Assembly: GCA_012841485.1 (NCBI GenBank)
Contig: DUUU01000280.1
Coordinates: forward strand, 1 to 16,031
Direction: 5' to 3'
From: Armatimonadota bacterium
GTDB taxonomy: Bacteria; Armatimonadota; JAAZEB01
DNA: 16,031 nucleotides
In this document: positions 1-8,700 of the stretch, in pieces
Layout: each line of letters opens with the position of its first letter
How positions within the stretch are numbered: the first letter of the stretch is position 1
Notes under the pieces: model-generated
The model's database searches: none
Told to the model about the DNA's origin: nothing
What the model saw: the letters and a program-made list of their open reading frames with translations, nothing else
Translations under genes and position numbers: made by a program

Positions 1-973
1 CATACTCATCCCCCTCATCCAGTGCCTCGGTACGCCGCCGGATCGCCCGGTACGCCAGCAGACAGAGAAGCGACATCGCGATCCCACTGGCGCCCGCCAG
101 GAAGGCGATCCACGGGTACCAGCGCGAGGGCCCGTGAAAATCGCGCCGCCACGCCTCGTCCCAGGCGGAAACGGACATCCCGGTCGCGGCGATCACCGCG
201 TTCTCGAACTTCTCGCCCGCGCGCAGGCGCCGGGCCAGCTCCGGGAGCGCGCCGGCGGGCGCCTCGCGCAGAAGGTAAGCCACCAGGGCGTGGCTCTGGG
301 CATACGCCACGGCGGCAGCCTGCCCATCGCGCGGAAAGCTATCCGAAAGCTCGTCCAGGGAAGCCAGGCGGCCCATCTCCAGGTGATCCGCGAGTAGCTC
401 CCGCGAGGCCCACTCGAGACTGCCGCACGCGTGCTCCGCGTAGCCCTCGTCAAACCACCGGGGGACGCGCGCGCCGCCCACCGCCTGCGCGAGGAGCAGG
501 TGGGCCACCTCGTGCGCGATCACCTCGTCGAGATCGGCGAGCGCGCCGCTCCCATCGATGTGCGCCACCGCCCGCTCGCCAGACGCGATCCCCACGATCA
601 TCTGTCCGCGGCGCGAGCCTACGGCCCGCGCGAACGCCTGGTGCGTCGGGTGAATGACGAGCATGAGCGGCTGGTCCGGCTCGCTCCCCAACTCGGAAGA
701 GATCCGCCAGATAGCGGCCGTGGCCGCGCGGGCCGCGCGCCGGGCCACGCTCTCGTGACCAGTCTGGTAGAGGAGTTCGAGACCTGGCTCGCGGAGGATC
801 AACCACGGATTCGCCGCATCACCGCCGGGTCCGGATCGGGCGGGAGTGGACGCGCCACCCATGAAGAGAAGAAGGCAGAAAACCCACAGCGAGGTGCCGA
901 TGCGGTCTGTGGAATGCAGCGGGGAGAGAGTCGCTCCTCTTCGGCGGGGCCGGAGCCGCAGCAGACGCAGCAC
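1..973 (-). CDS. Membrane-anchored peptidase MA-like metalloprotease (gluzincin), 3' end cut by window edge
   Basis: The frame is open from the left edge to beyond 973 and encodes a zinc-protease-like protein. Visible parts in order: a hydrophobic segment (SLWVFCLLLFMGGAS, about 905-850) that looks like a signal peptide or anchor; the motif HEVAH (500-514); and, about 20 residues later, WFDEGYAEH, which supplies the third zinc ligand (Glu) of the gluzincin pattern HExxH...E. A second membrane helix (WYPWIAFLAGASGIAMSLLCLL) follows near the left edge with a basic, probably cytoplasmic tail. This is the architecture of peptidase MA-like proteins, so the catalytic domain should lie outside the cytoplasm. 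The substrate is unknown. The start is uncertain: GTG at 973 is my choice, ATG at 1078 or ATG at 862 are alternatives, and none has a clear Shine-Dalgarno. The stop lies outside the window. It follows the 373-aa gene on the same strand. Confidence 0.75.
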   Translation of the reverse strand, partial: MLRLLRLRPRRRGATLSPLHSTDRIGTSLWVFCLLLFMGGASTPARSGPGGDAANPWLILREPGLELLYQTGHESVARRAARAATAAIWRISSELGSEPDQPLMLVIHPTHQAFARAVGSRRGQMIVGIASGERAVAHIDGSGALADLDEVIAHEVAHLLLAQAVGGARVPRWFDEGYAEHACGSLEWASRELLADHLEMGRLASLDELSDSFPRDGQAAAVAYAQSHALVAYLLREAPAGALPELARRLRAGEKFENAVIAATGMSVSAWDEAWRRDFHGPSRWYPWIAFLAGASGIAMSLLCLLAYRAIRRRTEALDEGDEY

Positions 974-1124
974 GCCGGACGAATCCGCGCTGCCGCTTCG
1001 GGGCTGTCCTGCTGCAACGGGAGACGCGGTGGAGCCGCCACAGCGCCGCCCTATCCGAGAATGCACGGCGAAAACCATCCCGCCCAAAGCCGCACGACGA
1101 ATGGCCACGGCTCTGGGCCCTCGG

Positions 1125-2246
1125 TCACTCGTCGCGATAGTCCTGCTCCACGGGGCTGGCGGCGCCGTACGACACCACGCCCATCTCCTGCAAGTCGCTG
1201 AAGAGGTGATGCACCTCGCGCAGAATATGCTCGCCACACTCGCGCGCCCGGCCGCTGTCGAGATTCACCAGGAGCCGGGCGGTGTCGCAGATAGGGAGCA
1301 GCCGGGCCAGAACCAGCTGGTCTGTGGGAGAAAGCTCAGTCGCGTCCACAGCCGCGCAGGGGGCCTCCAAGGGGATCTCTCCCTGCCCCTGCAGCTCTTG
1401 CTGGCGCTGTCGCTCCAGCAAGCGCAAGGCTTTGCCAACCGCCACATAAAGGGGCGTTTGGTCCATATCCTTATCGGCAGACACGCCGTAATCCGCCTTG
1501 TTCGTGCCGTAGAAGACCGGGTCTGTCGTGGCGTAGTTCACGAACATCAAGGCGACGAACTTCTGGAAGACGTTCCGGTCGAAGATGTGGCGGTCGCCAT
1601 AGTTCTCCTCGGCCAGCACGCTCTTTAGGACATCATCAAAGATCCGCCCGATAAACGGACGCGGCGGCATCTCCAGAAGGTCATCCAGGGGGTTCTCTGG
1701 GAGGGGCTCGTAGATATAGACAAACTCTGGGGCAAAGTCGCCTTTGAGCAGGGCCTCGGTGCTGGCGACCGTCTCGAAGATATCCAGCTTCATCATGCTG
1801 TCCAGGGTCTTGCGAGGCACTCCCTTGGTGGCCAGATTGACGACATGGCCCTTGAACTCTTCCAGGTCGGTGCCGAGAAAATGCGCCTGGCCATCGGAGA
1901 TCCGGTCGCGCAACTCCTCGAGGCGGAGGATGAGCTTGCGCTGGGCATCCGCGATGATCTCCATCAGCTCGGTGCGCAGCTCTTCATCATCGGGAAACTG
2001 GTCGAGCGTTTCGAAGGTCGAGCGGATGATCGCAAAGTCGTTGAGCCCGTCTTCGAGACAAGGGTAGGCAATCCCAAGCACCGAGCCCTCGGGAAAGCAC
2101 TCTATGGTATCGGCATTCTTCAGGCCGCTATCGGGGTCGACCAGGAGATAGAAGCGATTGTTAGTGGTCAGACTCTTGAGCAAAGCCACCCTGCGGTTGT
2201 CCGGTTGCCGGTCTGAACTGCCGCTGAACGCGGACAGCATGATCAT
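1125..2246 (-). CDS. Uncharacterised acidic 373-aa protein
   Basis: I do not recognise a family. The ORF starts at ATG 2246 behind a good Shine-Dalgarno (GAGGAGGGG, 4 nt before the ATG); an ATG two codons later (2240) is also possible. The protein has no signal peptide or membrane helix and should be cytoplasmic. It is rich in Asp, Glu and Leu. An N-terminal part (about 1-70) reads as an alpha/beta segment (RFYLLVDPDSG, SVLGIAYPCLEDG). A charged helical stretch with coiled-coil character (about 80-125, ELRTELMEIIADAQRKLILRL) follows. The second half holds aromatic motifs (FVYIYEPLPENPLDDLLEMP, FVALMFVNYATTDPVFYG) and a helical C-terminus. The composition looks like a real soluble protein, unlike the Arg/Pro/Ala-rich shadow frames around it. 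It sits between an exported OB-fold gene and a membrane protease gene on the same strand, which gives no functional clue. Confidence 0.85.
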   Translation of the reverse strand: MIMLSAFSGSSDRQPDNRRVALLKSLTTNNRFYLLVDPDSGLKNADTIECFPEGSVLGIAYPCLEDGLNDFAIIRSTFETLDQFPDDEELRTELMEIIADAQRKLILRLEELRDRISDGQAHFLGTDLEEFKGHVVNLATKGVPRKTLDSMMKLDIFETVASTEALLKGDFAPEFVYIYEPLPENPLDDLLEMPPRPFIGRIFDDVLKSVLAEENYGDRHIFDRNVFQKFVALMFVNYATTDPVFYGTNKADYGVSADKDMDQTPLYVAVGKALRLLERQRQQELQGQGEIPLEAPCAAVDATELSPTDQLVLARLLPICDTARLLVNLDSGRARECGEHILREVHHLFSDLQEMGVVSYGAASPVEQDYRDE

Positions 2247-2426
2247 TCAACCCCTCCTCGCGAATGCCACTCCAACGGCCGCGCGCGGCAACCGGGCCAA
2301 GATGCCCGGCGAGCCCTCGAGCGGCGGGCTGCCATGGGAATCCTGCAGCCCGCACCGGATGCAGACCGCCCTCTCACAGGCATTCCCCCGAGATACCTCG
2401 CCAGGCTCGCTGGCGGGTATCCGCAC
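2247..2426 (-). other. Possible small Cys-rich ORF (59 aa) abutting the start of the 373-aa gene
   Basis: A minus-strand frame runs through this leader and ends in a TGA immediately before the ATG of the 373-aa gene, so the two would be translationally coupled. From GTG 2426 it would give 59 aa containing CERAVCIRCG, a zinc-ribbon-like Cys spacing. The same frame is open further upstream to a stop near 2509 and includes another Cys pair (GCECVW), but there is no ATG, GTG or TTG in that upstream part. The Shine-Dalgarno for GTG 2426 is weak. The stretch could equally be a non-coding structured leader or an intergenic repeat that happens to be open. Confidence 0.2.
2399..2415. repeat. Hairpin CGCCAG-gctcg-CTGGCG
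   Basis: A perfect 6-bp GC-rich stem with a 5-nt loop, extended by one wobble and one GC pair (2397-2417). It lies in the leader of the 373-aa gene. No T-run follows on either strand, so it is not a standard intrinsic terminator. Confidence 0.4.
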
Positions 2427-2471
2427 TCCATCAGCGTTGCCCGGGCCTGCCGGCCGGACCCAAACGCACTC

Positions 2472-2495
2472 GCACCCCTTCGCGCGAAGAGGTGC
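2472..2495. repeat. 24-nt interrupted palindrome (hairpin or operator candidate)
   Basis: GCACC-c-CTTCGC / GCGAAG-a-GGTGC is a 24-nt inverted repeat with one mismatched pair and a perfect 12-bp palindromic centre (CTTCGCGCGAAG). It lies about 80 nt downstream of the OB-fold gene stop and about 225 nt before the 373-aa gene. It could be an RNA hairpin separating the two transcripts or a dimer-binding site. There is no U-tract on the minus strand. A weaker hairpin (GCCCTG...CAGGGC, 2526-2551) lies between it and the OB-fold gene. In the rest of 2247-2574 I see no RNA family or gene beyond the possible small ORF. Confidence 0.4.
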
Positions 2496-2574
2496 TCCTA
2501 ATCACTCTCTGAATCTGGTTTCGCCGCCCTGGCCTGTTCTCCTTGCAGGGCTTCAACACGATTCGCCCGGTTCG

Positions 2575-3003
2575 CTACTCGGTGCTCAGGTGCTCTGCCT
2601 TCACGATCACCGCCGATAGCTCTCCCGAGCCGCCAAACATCTTTGCCCACGAGTCCGGAATGCTGAGCGAGGCCAGAATCTCGACCCGCCCGCGCACACG
2701 CACTCGCTTCCCCTTGGCCGGCGGGAGACCAGCGACCGTGACACCGATCCGCCCGGAGCCATCGTCGAGGAGGAAGAAGCCTGCGCCACCGCCGAAGGCG
2801 CTCATCAAGGCCCCACCCAGCGACGCGCTCCCTGAAACCGTGCCGACCACCGTCACGCGCTGGCCGGCGAACGCCTGCGGGTTGCGCCGGATATCGCCCG
2901 CCTGCACCGGCCGGTCTGCGAGGAAGAAGTGGGCTAATGCGCCACTCCCCCCCACCAGGAGGAGCAGCGTATAAAGAGCACGCCACCGTCTCTTGCGCCG
3001 CAT
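2575..3003 (-). CDS. Exported OB-fold protein, 142 aa
   Basis: Starts at ATG 3003 with Shine-Dalgarno GGGAGG 5-6 nt upstream; an earlier in-frame ATG at 3033 would add 10 residues without such a site. The N-terminus is strongly basic (MRRKRRWR), followed by a hydrophobic stretch (ALYTLLLLVGGSGALAHFFL, about 9-28), giving a signal anchor or uncleaved signal. The rest is a beta-rich domain with alternating strands (RVTVVGTVSG, GFFLLDDGSGRIGVTVAG, KRVRVRGRVE) typical of an OB fold of the tRNA-anti-like/NfeD-like kind. A Gly/Ser/Ala-rich loop sits in the first half. It should lie outside the cytoplasmic membrane, so despite following addA it is unlikely to be a DNA-repair partner. The ligand is unknown. 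Confidence 0.8.
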   Translation of the reverse strand: MRRKRRWRALYTLLLLVGGSGALAHFFLADRPVQAGDIRRNPQAFAGQRVTVVGTVSGSASLGGALMSAFGGGAGFFLLDDGSGRIGVTVAGLPPAKGKRVRVRGRVEILASLSIPDSWAKMFGGSGELSAVIVKAEHLSTE

Positions 3004-3036
3004 CTCCACCTCCCAACCGTTAGGCGCATCCAATGG

Positions 3037-3058
3037 GCGCGGGCCTATCAGCCCGCGC
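3037..3058. repeat. GC hairpin between addA and the OB-fold gene
   Basis: GCGCGGGC-ctatca-GCCCGCGC is a perfect 8-bp stem with a 6-nt loop, about 40 nt after the addA stop and 34 nt before the OB-fold start. No U-tract follows on the minus strand, so transcription may continue. It may act in mRNA processing or stability, or as an incomplete terminator. Confidence 0.45.
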
Positions 3059-3098
3059 GCCCGCGCCCGCTCGCGTCATCCGGGCGTTTCTTGGTTCT

Positions 3099-5783
3099 TC
3101 AGCCACTCACGCGCGCGAGAACCCCCTCCGTGCCGGGCAGCGGGACCACCTGCGGGGTATCGGGCGGGCCGGGCAGTGGCAGGCGAAGTCCATACAGCCA
3201 TTCTCCCCATGTATCACCGCCCGGCGGCATCGGCCCCGCCAACACCAGGTGCTCCTCGGCGCGCGTCATCGCCACATATAGGAGTCTTTCTTCCTCCTCG
3301 CGTTCCCGCTGCACCTTCCGCTCGTGGAGCAGCTCTAGCGCCACCGAGGCTTCCCAGCCGCTCCCATCGGGCACCTGCATCCCGATCAGCCGCTCCTCGG
3401 GATCGAGATCGACCAGCTCGGGCGGCTTGGTCCAGACCTGCCGGCCCAGGTCCGGGAGGAAGACGACCGGAGCCTCCAGGCCCTTGGCCCGATGCACGCT
3501 CATGATCCGCACCACATCCGACGCCTCAGAGTAGGACGGCGCATCGCCCTCATCGGTGCTCACCAGCGAGAGGCTCTCCAGGTAGCGAACCAGACCCGCC
3601 ACATCGGGAGCGGGATAGGCGTTGGCCAGCTGCACCAGCTTGCGAATGTTGGCAAGCCGGCGGCGGCCATCGGTGTGCGCCAGAATGCGTGCGTCGTAAT
3701 GCGTCTCACCAATCGCCTGGTCAAGGAGCCAGCCGGGCTTCATCCGGTCAGATATCCCGCGCAGCCGCTCAATCAGAGCATGGAAGCGGCGCAGTGCCGA
3801 CCGGTCCTCCTCGGAGAGATCGGGATCATCCAGGACGCCTTCGATAGCGCGATAGAGACAGGGAGACTCCGAGAGTTCCCTTGACCGGCGCGAGAGAGCC
3901 ACCAACGCATCGAGCGAGACGCCGGCAAAGGGCGAGCGAAGCGCCGCGGCCGTGGCCACGTCATCGAGCGGGCTGACAATGACGCGGAGGAGGCAGACCA
4001 GGTCGCGGATCTCGCGGCGAGCGTAGTAACCCCGCCCGCCCACGATGAAATAGGGGATCCCGTGGCGAACAAGGGCCTCCTCGTAAACGCTCACGTAGGT
4101 GAGCGCCCGCAGGAGAATCAGGCAATCGCTCCAGCGCGCGCGCTCGCCCCGCCGGCGGTGCGAGGTGAGCGGCAGCGTGTCGTGCAGCTCCTTGAGGCGT
4201 CTCGCCACCAGATCCGCCTCCAGCTGCCGGCGATCCGCGGCCAGCCCACGCCGGACGAGGAGCACCTCCACGCTCGGCGCCTCCTTCGCGTCGAAGCGGC
4301 CCCCGGGCTCCAGTGGCTCGAAGGGGACCGCGCCCGTGCCCTCCGGCGCATGGAGCCAGAGATCGGCGAAGACGGAGTTGACGAACGTCAGGATCTCGGG
4401 GCGCGAGCGGAAGTTGTCCGCGAGCGAAAGCCGCCGGAAGCGATCCGGCTCCAGCCGCTCTCGGACGCTGAACTGCCGGTCGAGCTCCATGAAGATGCGC
4501 ACGTCCGCGTTTCGCCACCCGTAGATCGACTGCTTCACATCGCCAACCACGAAGAAGTTGTCCTCGCCCCGCAGCAGATCGATCACGCGCTTTTGGAGGC
4601 GGTCGGTATCCTGAAACTCGTCCACCATCAGGTAGCGAAACTTGCGCTGGTAGCGGCGGCGCACGCCTTCGCTCGTCTCCAGCAGCTTCAGCGCCCGCGT
4701 CTGCAGGTCGTTGAAGTCGAGCGAGGAGATCGCTTCCTTGGCCGCCTCATACTCCTGCCACACGGCCAGGGCCAGGCGCAGGAAGCGCACCGCTTGATCC
4801 GCGGCGGCGGTCTCGCGCTCCAGGAAGAGCTGTTGCACCAGGGGCATATCGATGAGCGCCTGGATCTTCTCCTGGGCCTCCTTCAGCTCCTCGAACTCCT
4901 GGGGGTAATACTCGCGCCGGCGAGGCGCCTTCCCCGTGACCCCGCGCAGAGCACGCAGCTCTTCGGCGCGCTTGACCAGGGCCGCGAGCGGCTCGTCCGG
5001 CGCAATCGCCGTGGCCGCGCGCGCCCACTCATCCAGGCGGGAGCGCGCTTCCTCGGCCTCGCCCCACAGGCGGAAATCGCGCAGGGGGAGCACCGCCCTC
5101 CTCGCCTCTTCCCAGACCGGGCTGAGCCGCCTGGCTACGAGCGCCTCCACTTGGCGGAGGATTCCCTCTGCGCCATCCCCCACCCAGGCCTCGAGATCCG
5201 AGGGCTGCCAGCCCAGAGACCGCATCGCGTCGATGGCGGCCAGGAGTGGCTCGCGCAGGCCGGCAAGCGCGTCGTCGCCCCCTTTGCGGCTGGGACGCCC
5301 CTGGCAGGCAAGTAGCAGCTCCGACAACTCTCGCTCGCCTGTCTCGAAGAGGCGCTCGACGACTTGCTCGAAGCACTCCTCACGCATCAACGACGCGCGC
5401 GCCCCCTCAATGGTGGCGAAGCGCGGGTCGAGCCCCGCCTCGAAGGGATTCTCCTGGAGCAGGCGCCGGCAGAAGCCGTGGATCGTGCTGATGTGCGCCA
5501 CTTCCAGGCGCCGGCGCTCTTCCACGAGGCCGCGCGCCGCGAGCGCCGCGGCGATCCGCTCGCGCATCTCGCCAGCGGCCTTGTCGGTGAAGGTGATAGT
5601 AAGCACGCCATCCACCGGAGCCGTGGGCTCCGCCGGGGCCGTAGGATCCGCATCGCCGGCCACCATGCGCAGGAACCGGTTGACCAGGACGGTGGTCTTG
5701 CCGGATCCCGCGCCGGCAGAGACGAGCAGGTTCCGGTCCAGCATCTGGATCGCTTCGCGTTGTATGGGTGTCGGGTCTGGCAT
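3099..5783 (-). CDS. addA: AddA-like UvrD/Rep (SF1A) helicase subunit lacking the C-terminal nuclease domain
   Basis: This is the 3'-5' helicase subunit of an AddAB/RexAB-type double-strand-break resection enzyme. All SF1A motifs are visible: QREAIQ Q-motif and Walker A SAGAGSGKT (22-30), Walker B VDEFQDTD, motif III VGDVKQSIYGWRNAD, motif V MSVHRAKGLEAPVVFLPDLG, motif VI LLYVAMTRAEEHLVLAG (about 833-850). The start is ATG 5783, with Shine-Dalgarno AGGAG and only 10 bp after the addB stop; an upstream in-frame ATG (5846) would overlap addB. At 894 aa it is about 300 residues shorter than Bacillus-type AddA (about 1,200 aa). It ends about 45 residues after motif VI, so the usual C-terminal PD-(D/E)XK nuclease domain is absent. 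There is no room for that domain before the next gene. UvrD/PcrA-like helicase is the alternative name, but the pairing with AddB favours AddA. Confidence 0.9.
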   Translation of the reverse strand: MPDPTPIQREAIQMLDRNLLVSAGAGSGKTTVLVNRFLRMVAGDADPTAPAEPTAPVDGVLTITFTDKAAGEMRERIAAALAARGLVEERRRLEVAHISTIHGFCRRLLQENPFEAGLDPRFATIEGARASLMREECFEQVVERLFETGERELSELLLACQGRPSRKGGDDALAGLREPLLAAIDAMRSLGWQPSDLEAWVGDGAEGILRQVEALVARRLSPVWEEARRAVLPLRDFRLWGEAEEARSRLDEWARAATAIAPDEPLAALVKRAEELRALRGVTGKAPRRREYYPQEFEELKEAQEKIQALIDMPLVQQLFLERETAAADQAVRFLRLALAVWQEYEAAKEAISSLDFNDLQTRALKLLETSEGVRRRYQRKFRYLMVDEFQDTDRLQKRVIDLLRGEDNFFVVGDVKQSIYGWRNADVRIFMELDRQFSVRERLEPDRFRRLSLADNFRSRPEILTFVNSVFADLWLHAPEGTGAVPFEPLEPGGRFDAKEAPSVEVLLVRRGLAADRRQLEADLVARRLKELHDTLPLTSHRRRGERARWSDCLILLRALTYVSVYEEALVRHGIPYFIVGGRGYYARREIRDLVCLLRVIVSPLDDVATAAALRSPFAGVSLDALVALSRRSRELSESPCLYRAIEGVLDDPDLSEEDRSALRRFHALIERLRGISDRMKPGWLLDQAIGETHYDARILAHTDGRRRLANIRKLVQLANAYPAPDVAGLVRYLESLSLVSTDEGDAPSYSEASDVVRIMSVHRAKGLEAPVVFLPDLGRQVWTKPPELVDLDPEERLIGMQVPDGSGWEASVALELLHERKVQREREEEERLLYVAMTRAEEHLVLAGPMPPGGDTWGEWLYGLRLPLPGPPDTPQVVPLPGTEGVLARVSG

Positions 5784-5793
5784 GGAGCTCCTG

Positions 5794-8700
5794 TCAGGCG
5801 GCCGCCTCATCGGGCCGGCAGATGTCGGGGAAGGGGCAAAAATCACAGATATCGCCCGGCATCGGGGCGCACTCGGCGGCGCGTATGCCGCCGGCCGCCT
5901 GCAAAACGGCGGTACGCGTCACCTCGATCAACTCCGCGTAACGCGCCGCAGGCACGCCGTCGCCCTTCCCGCACGGTTTCAGGTCGCGCACCAGGCCGGG
6001 GCGGAAAAGCCAGTAGGGGCCCTCCTCGCGCAGGGGCCGGTAAACGGCGGCGACCGCAGGCAGGCCGAACACCTGCTCCATCGCCAGCAGGTAGAGTGGC
6101 ATCTGCAGGCTCGTCCCGGCCAGCATCTCCTTCAGCTGTTTGCCTCGGGAGAGCTTATAGTCGGTGACCACCACGGCCTCTCCATTCGGGGTGCGGTCCA
6201 CGCGGTCAATCGTCCCCGCGATCTCCACATCGCCGTCGGGGCTGGAGATCACCAGGGGCGTCGCCGACGAGGCGGGGTCGGGGGCATCACCGTGGCTGGC
6301 ACTCCGAGGCCCAAACGCGAGCTCGAAGTACGAAGGCACCAATCGGGTTTGAAGCAGGTATTCGTACTCCTCTTCCAGGAAGCGCTCCAAGTACTCACGC
6401 GCCGCATGATGGATCATCCGCACGCGCCAGCGGCGCGGGTCGTGGATCACCTCGGGCAAGAGGGCATCCAGGATCGCTTCCAGGCGCTCCATGGCGTCCG
6501 GCGGCAGGAAGCTCTCGGCATCAGGCCCGGCTTCGCGGCTGCACTCGCGGAAGAAGACGCGAAGGACGGCATGGAGCAGCGTGCCGATCTCCTCGGCGCC
6601 CGCTTCCTCGCTCACTTCGCGGATGCGAAGCTGCGCGCTGAGAAAGTGCCGGTGCGGGCAGGCGAGGAAACTCTCCAGCTCTGAGGGGCTGAAGCACCGG
6701 TCGCGGGCCTGCCTCTGAACCCACTCGCGCAGTGGCTCGGAGCGAAGCACGTGCCCGTTCCACGGACGCAGGAAGCCCTGCCAGTTGGCAAACAGCTCAG
6801 GCTTCGCCGCCGCGAGCTCGGCGAGAAGCGCATCCAGCACAGGCGCATCCAGCGTCCGGTAACCTGCCTGCGCGGCAGCGGCGCAGAGCGCCTTCTCGCG
6901 CAGGCCCACCGCGTCTTCCAAGTCCGGCACGACGTCTGCCAGCGTGCGCGCGATCGTAGGCGGCGCCCCATCGCCTTCGGCAAAGACCCCGCGTACTTCC
7001 TCCAGATAGTAGGAGGGGAGCGTCTGGCTGCCATCGGCACCCGTGCGCGCGTAGGAGAGGACGAGATGCCGCGAGGGCGCCGTGATCACGCGGTAGAAGA
7101 GGGCGCGCTCCTCATCGGCCAGCTCCACCTGGTGCGCCAGGCGAATCCCATGCCGCGCTAGCACCTCGCGTTCGTCGTCACGCAGGAAGGGATCGTCGCC
7201 CACAACGCGCGGAAAGATGCGCTCGTTGAGGGCGAGCAGGAAGACCGCGTCGAACTCCTGCTGCCGCGCGTCAAACGCTTCCAAAATCTCGATGTGCTCC
7301 TCTTCGGGCTCAGGCATGTTGAAGAGGCTGGATGCCCATCCGGTGAGCACGGCATCCGCGAAGGTACCGAACGGGACGGGCCCCTCGTTGGCGATGCTCT
7401 CCACGGCCGCGATCTCCCAAAGGAGCGCGCGCGCGCTTCGCCAGGCGCGCTCATCCTGGGCGGCAAGCAGGGGATCTCCCGCGAGCGCGCGTTCCGTCAG
7501 GCGGAAGTCGCCCGCCATCAGCACGATCAGCTTGGCAAAGACAATCGGCTCGGCCGCGTTCCGGAGGCGCGCCTGCCAGACCCCAAGGTGCTCGATCCAC
7601 GCGGGAATGGCACCCGAGGCCGGCTCTCCCGCGCGTCGCCCATACTGACGCCAGGCTGGCTGCCCTCCCCGCACGCCACGGGTAATTGCCCACCGCTCTA
7701 GCTCGGCCGCATCCTCGGGAGGGAGCCCGAAGTAGCTCGACTTGGCACACCGGAGGAGCTCGGCGCGAGGCCAGTCGTTCAGGAAGAGCCGGATGAGCGA
7801 CGAGACCACGGAGACCAGCGGGTTCTCGCCGAGCGGCTCGCCCGCGTGGAAGGCGACGGGAATCTCGTAGCGCGCGAAGGTGCTCTTGAGGAGGGTGGCA
7901 GCCCCGTCCAGCCGGCGCTGCACCACGGCAATGCGCCCCAGCGGCACTCCCTGTTCGTGGAGGCGATGCACTGCGCGCGCCGCCATCTCCGCCTCCATCA
8001 CCGGGTCCGGGGCTTCATGGATGCGCACGCTGCCGTCGCAGGGGCAGCTTTGCGCCGGCGCAAAGAGGCTCTCCTCCAGGTGGCGCAGCGACTCCGTCCT
8101 CAGGTGCCGGGCGCGCGCCGCCATCGTCTCCTCTTCCACCGGCGCCAGGCGGGCGCGCAGCTCCTCCCGGGTGCGCGAGACGCGAGCGAAGAGAACAGGC
8201 CGCGAGGGGTCGTCCGTCAGGCAGATCTCCAGGTGGATGCCCCGGCGCTGCAGGCCCGCGAGGAGGCCGATCTGTTGGGAAGTGAACGACGTGAAGCCAT
8301 CCACCACCACGCGCTCCGGGCTATCCCTCCACTCATCGACGGCGGCCATCGCCTGGGCCAGCAGGTCATCGGCGTCGCGCGTTTCATGCCGGGAAAGGAG
8401 CCGGTCGTACTCGCACCAGACCGCCGCGATGCACTCGCACTTCTCCAGAAAGCACGGATCGTCCACCTCCGCGGCGCATGCGGACGCCGCGTCGAGGAAG
8501 GCGTCGACGGTGACCTCCCCCTGCTTGAACTCGCGGATCAGGTCGCCGATGGCGGGAGCGAAGCCCGGCTGGCTTGCGGCGCGCTCGAAGTAAGAGCCCG
8601 GAGTAACGGCGTGGCGCACCGCCTGATGCAGCAAGAAGGAACGCAACGCCGGCGAAGCGATCTCCCTGGGCCTGAGGCCCGTCATCCGCTCGGCTAGCCG

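Noticed and set aside
846..1628. Plus-strand 260-aa ORF
   Set aside because: Antisense to the 373-aa gene and the start of the protease gene; no ribosome binding site and no recognisable domain.
4062..6684. Long plus-strand ORFs (417 and 582 aa) opposite addA and addB
   Set aside because: They mirror the helicase and nuclease genes in antisense frames of GC-rich DNA, are rich in Arg, Ala, His and Gln, and show no motifs.
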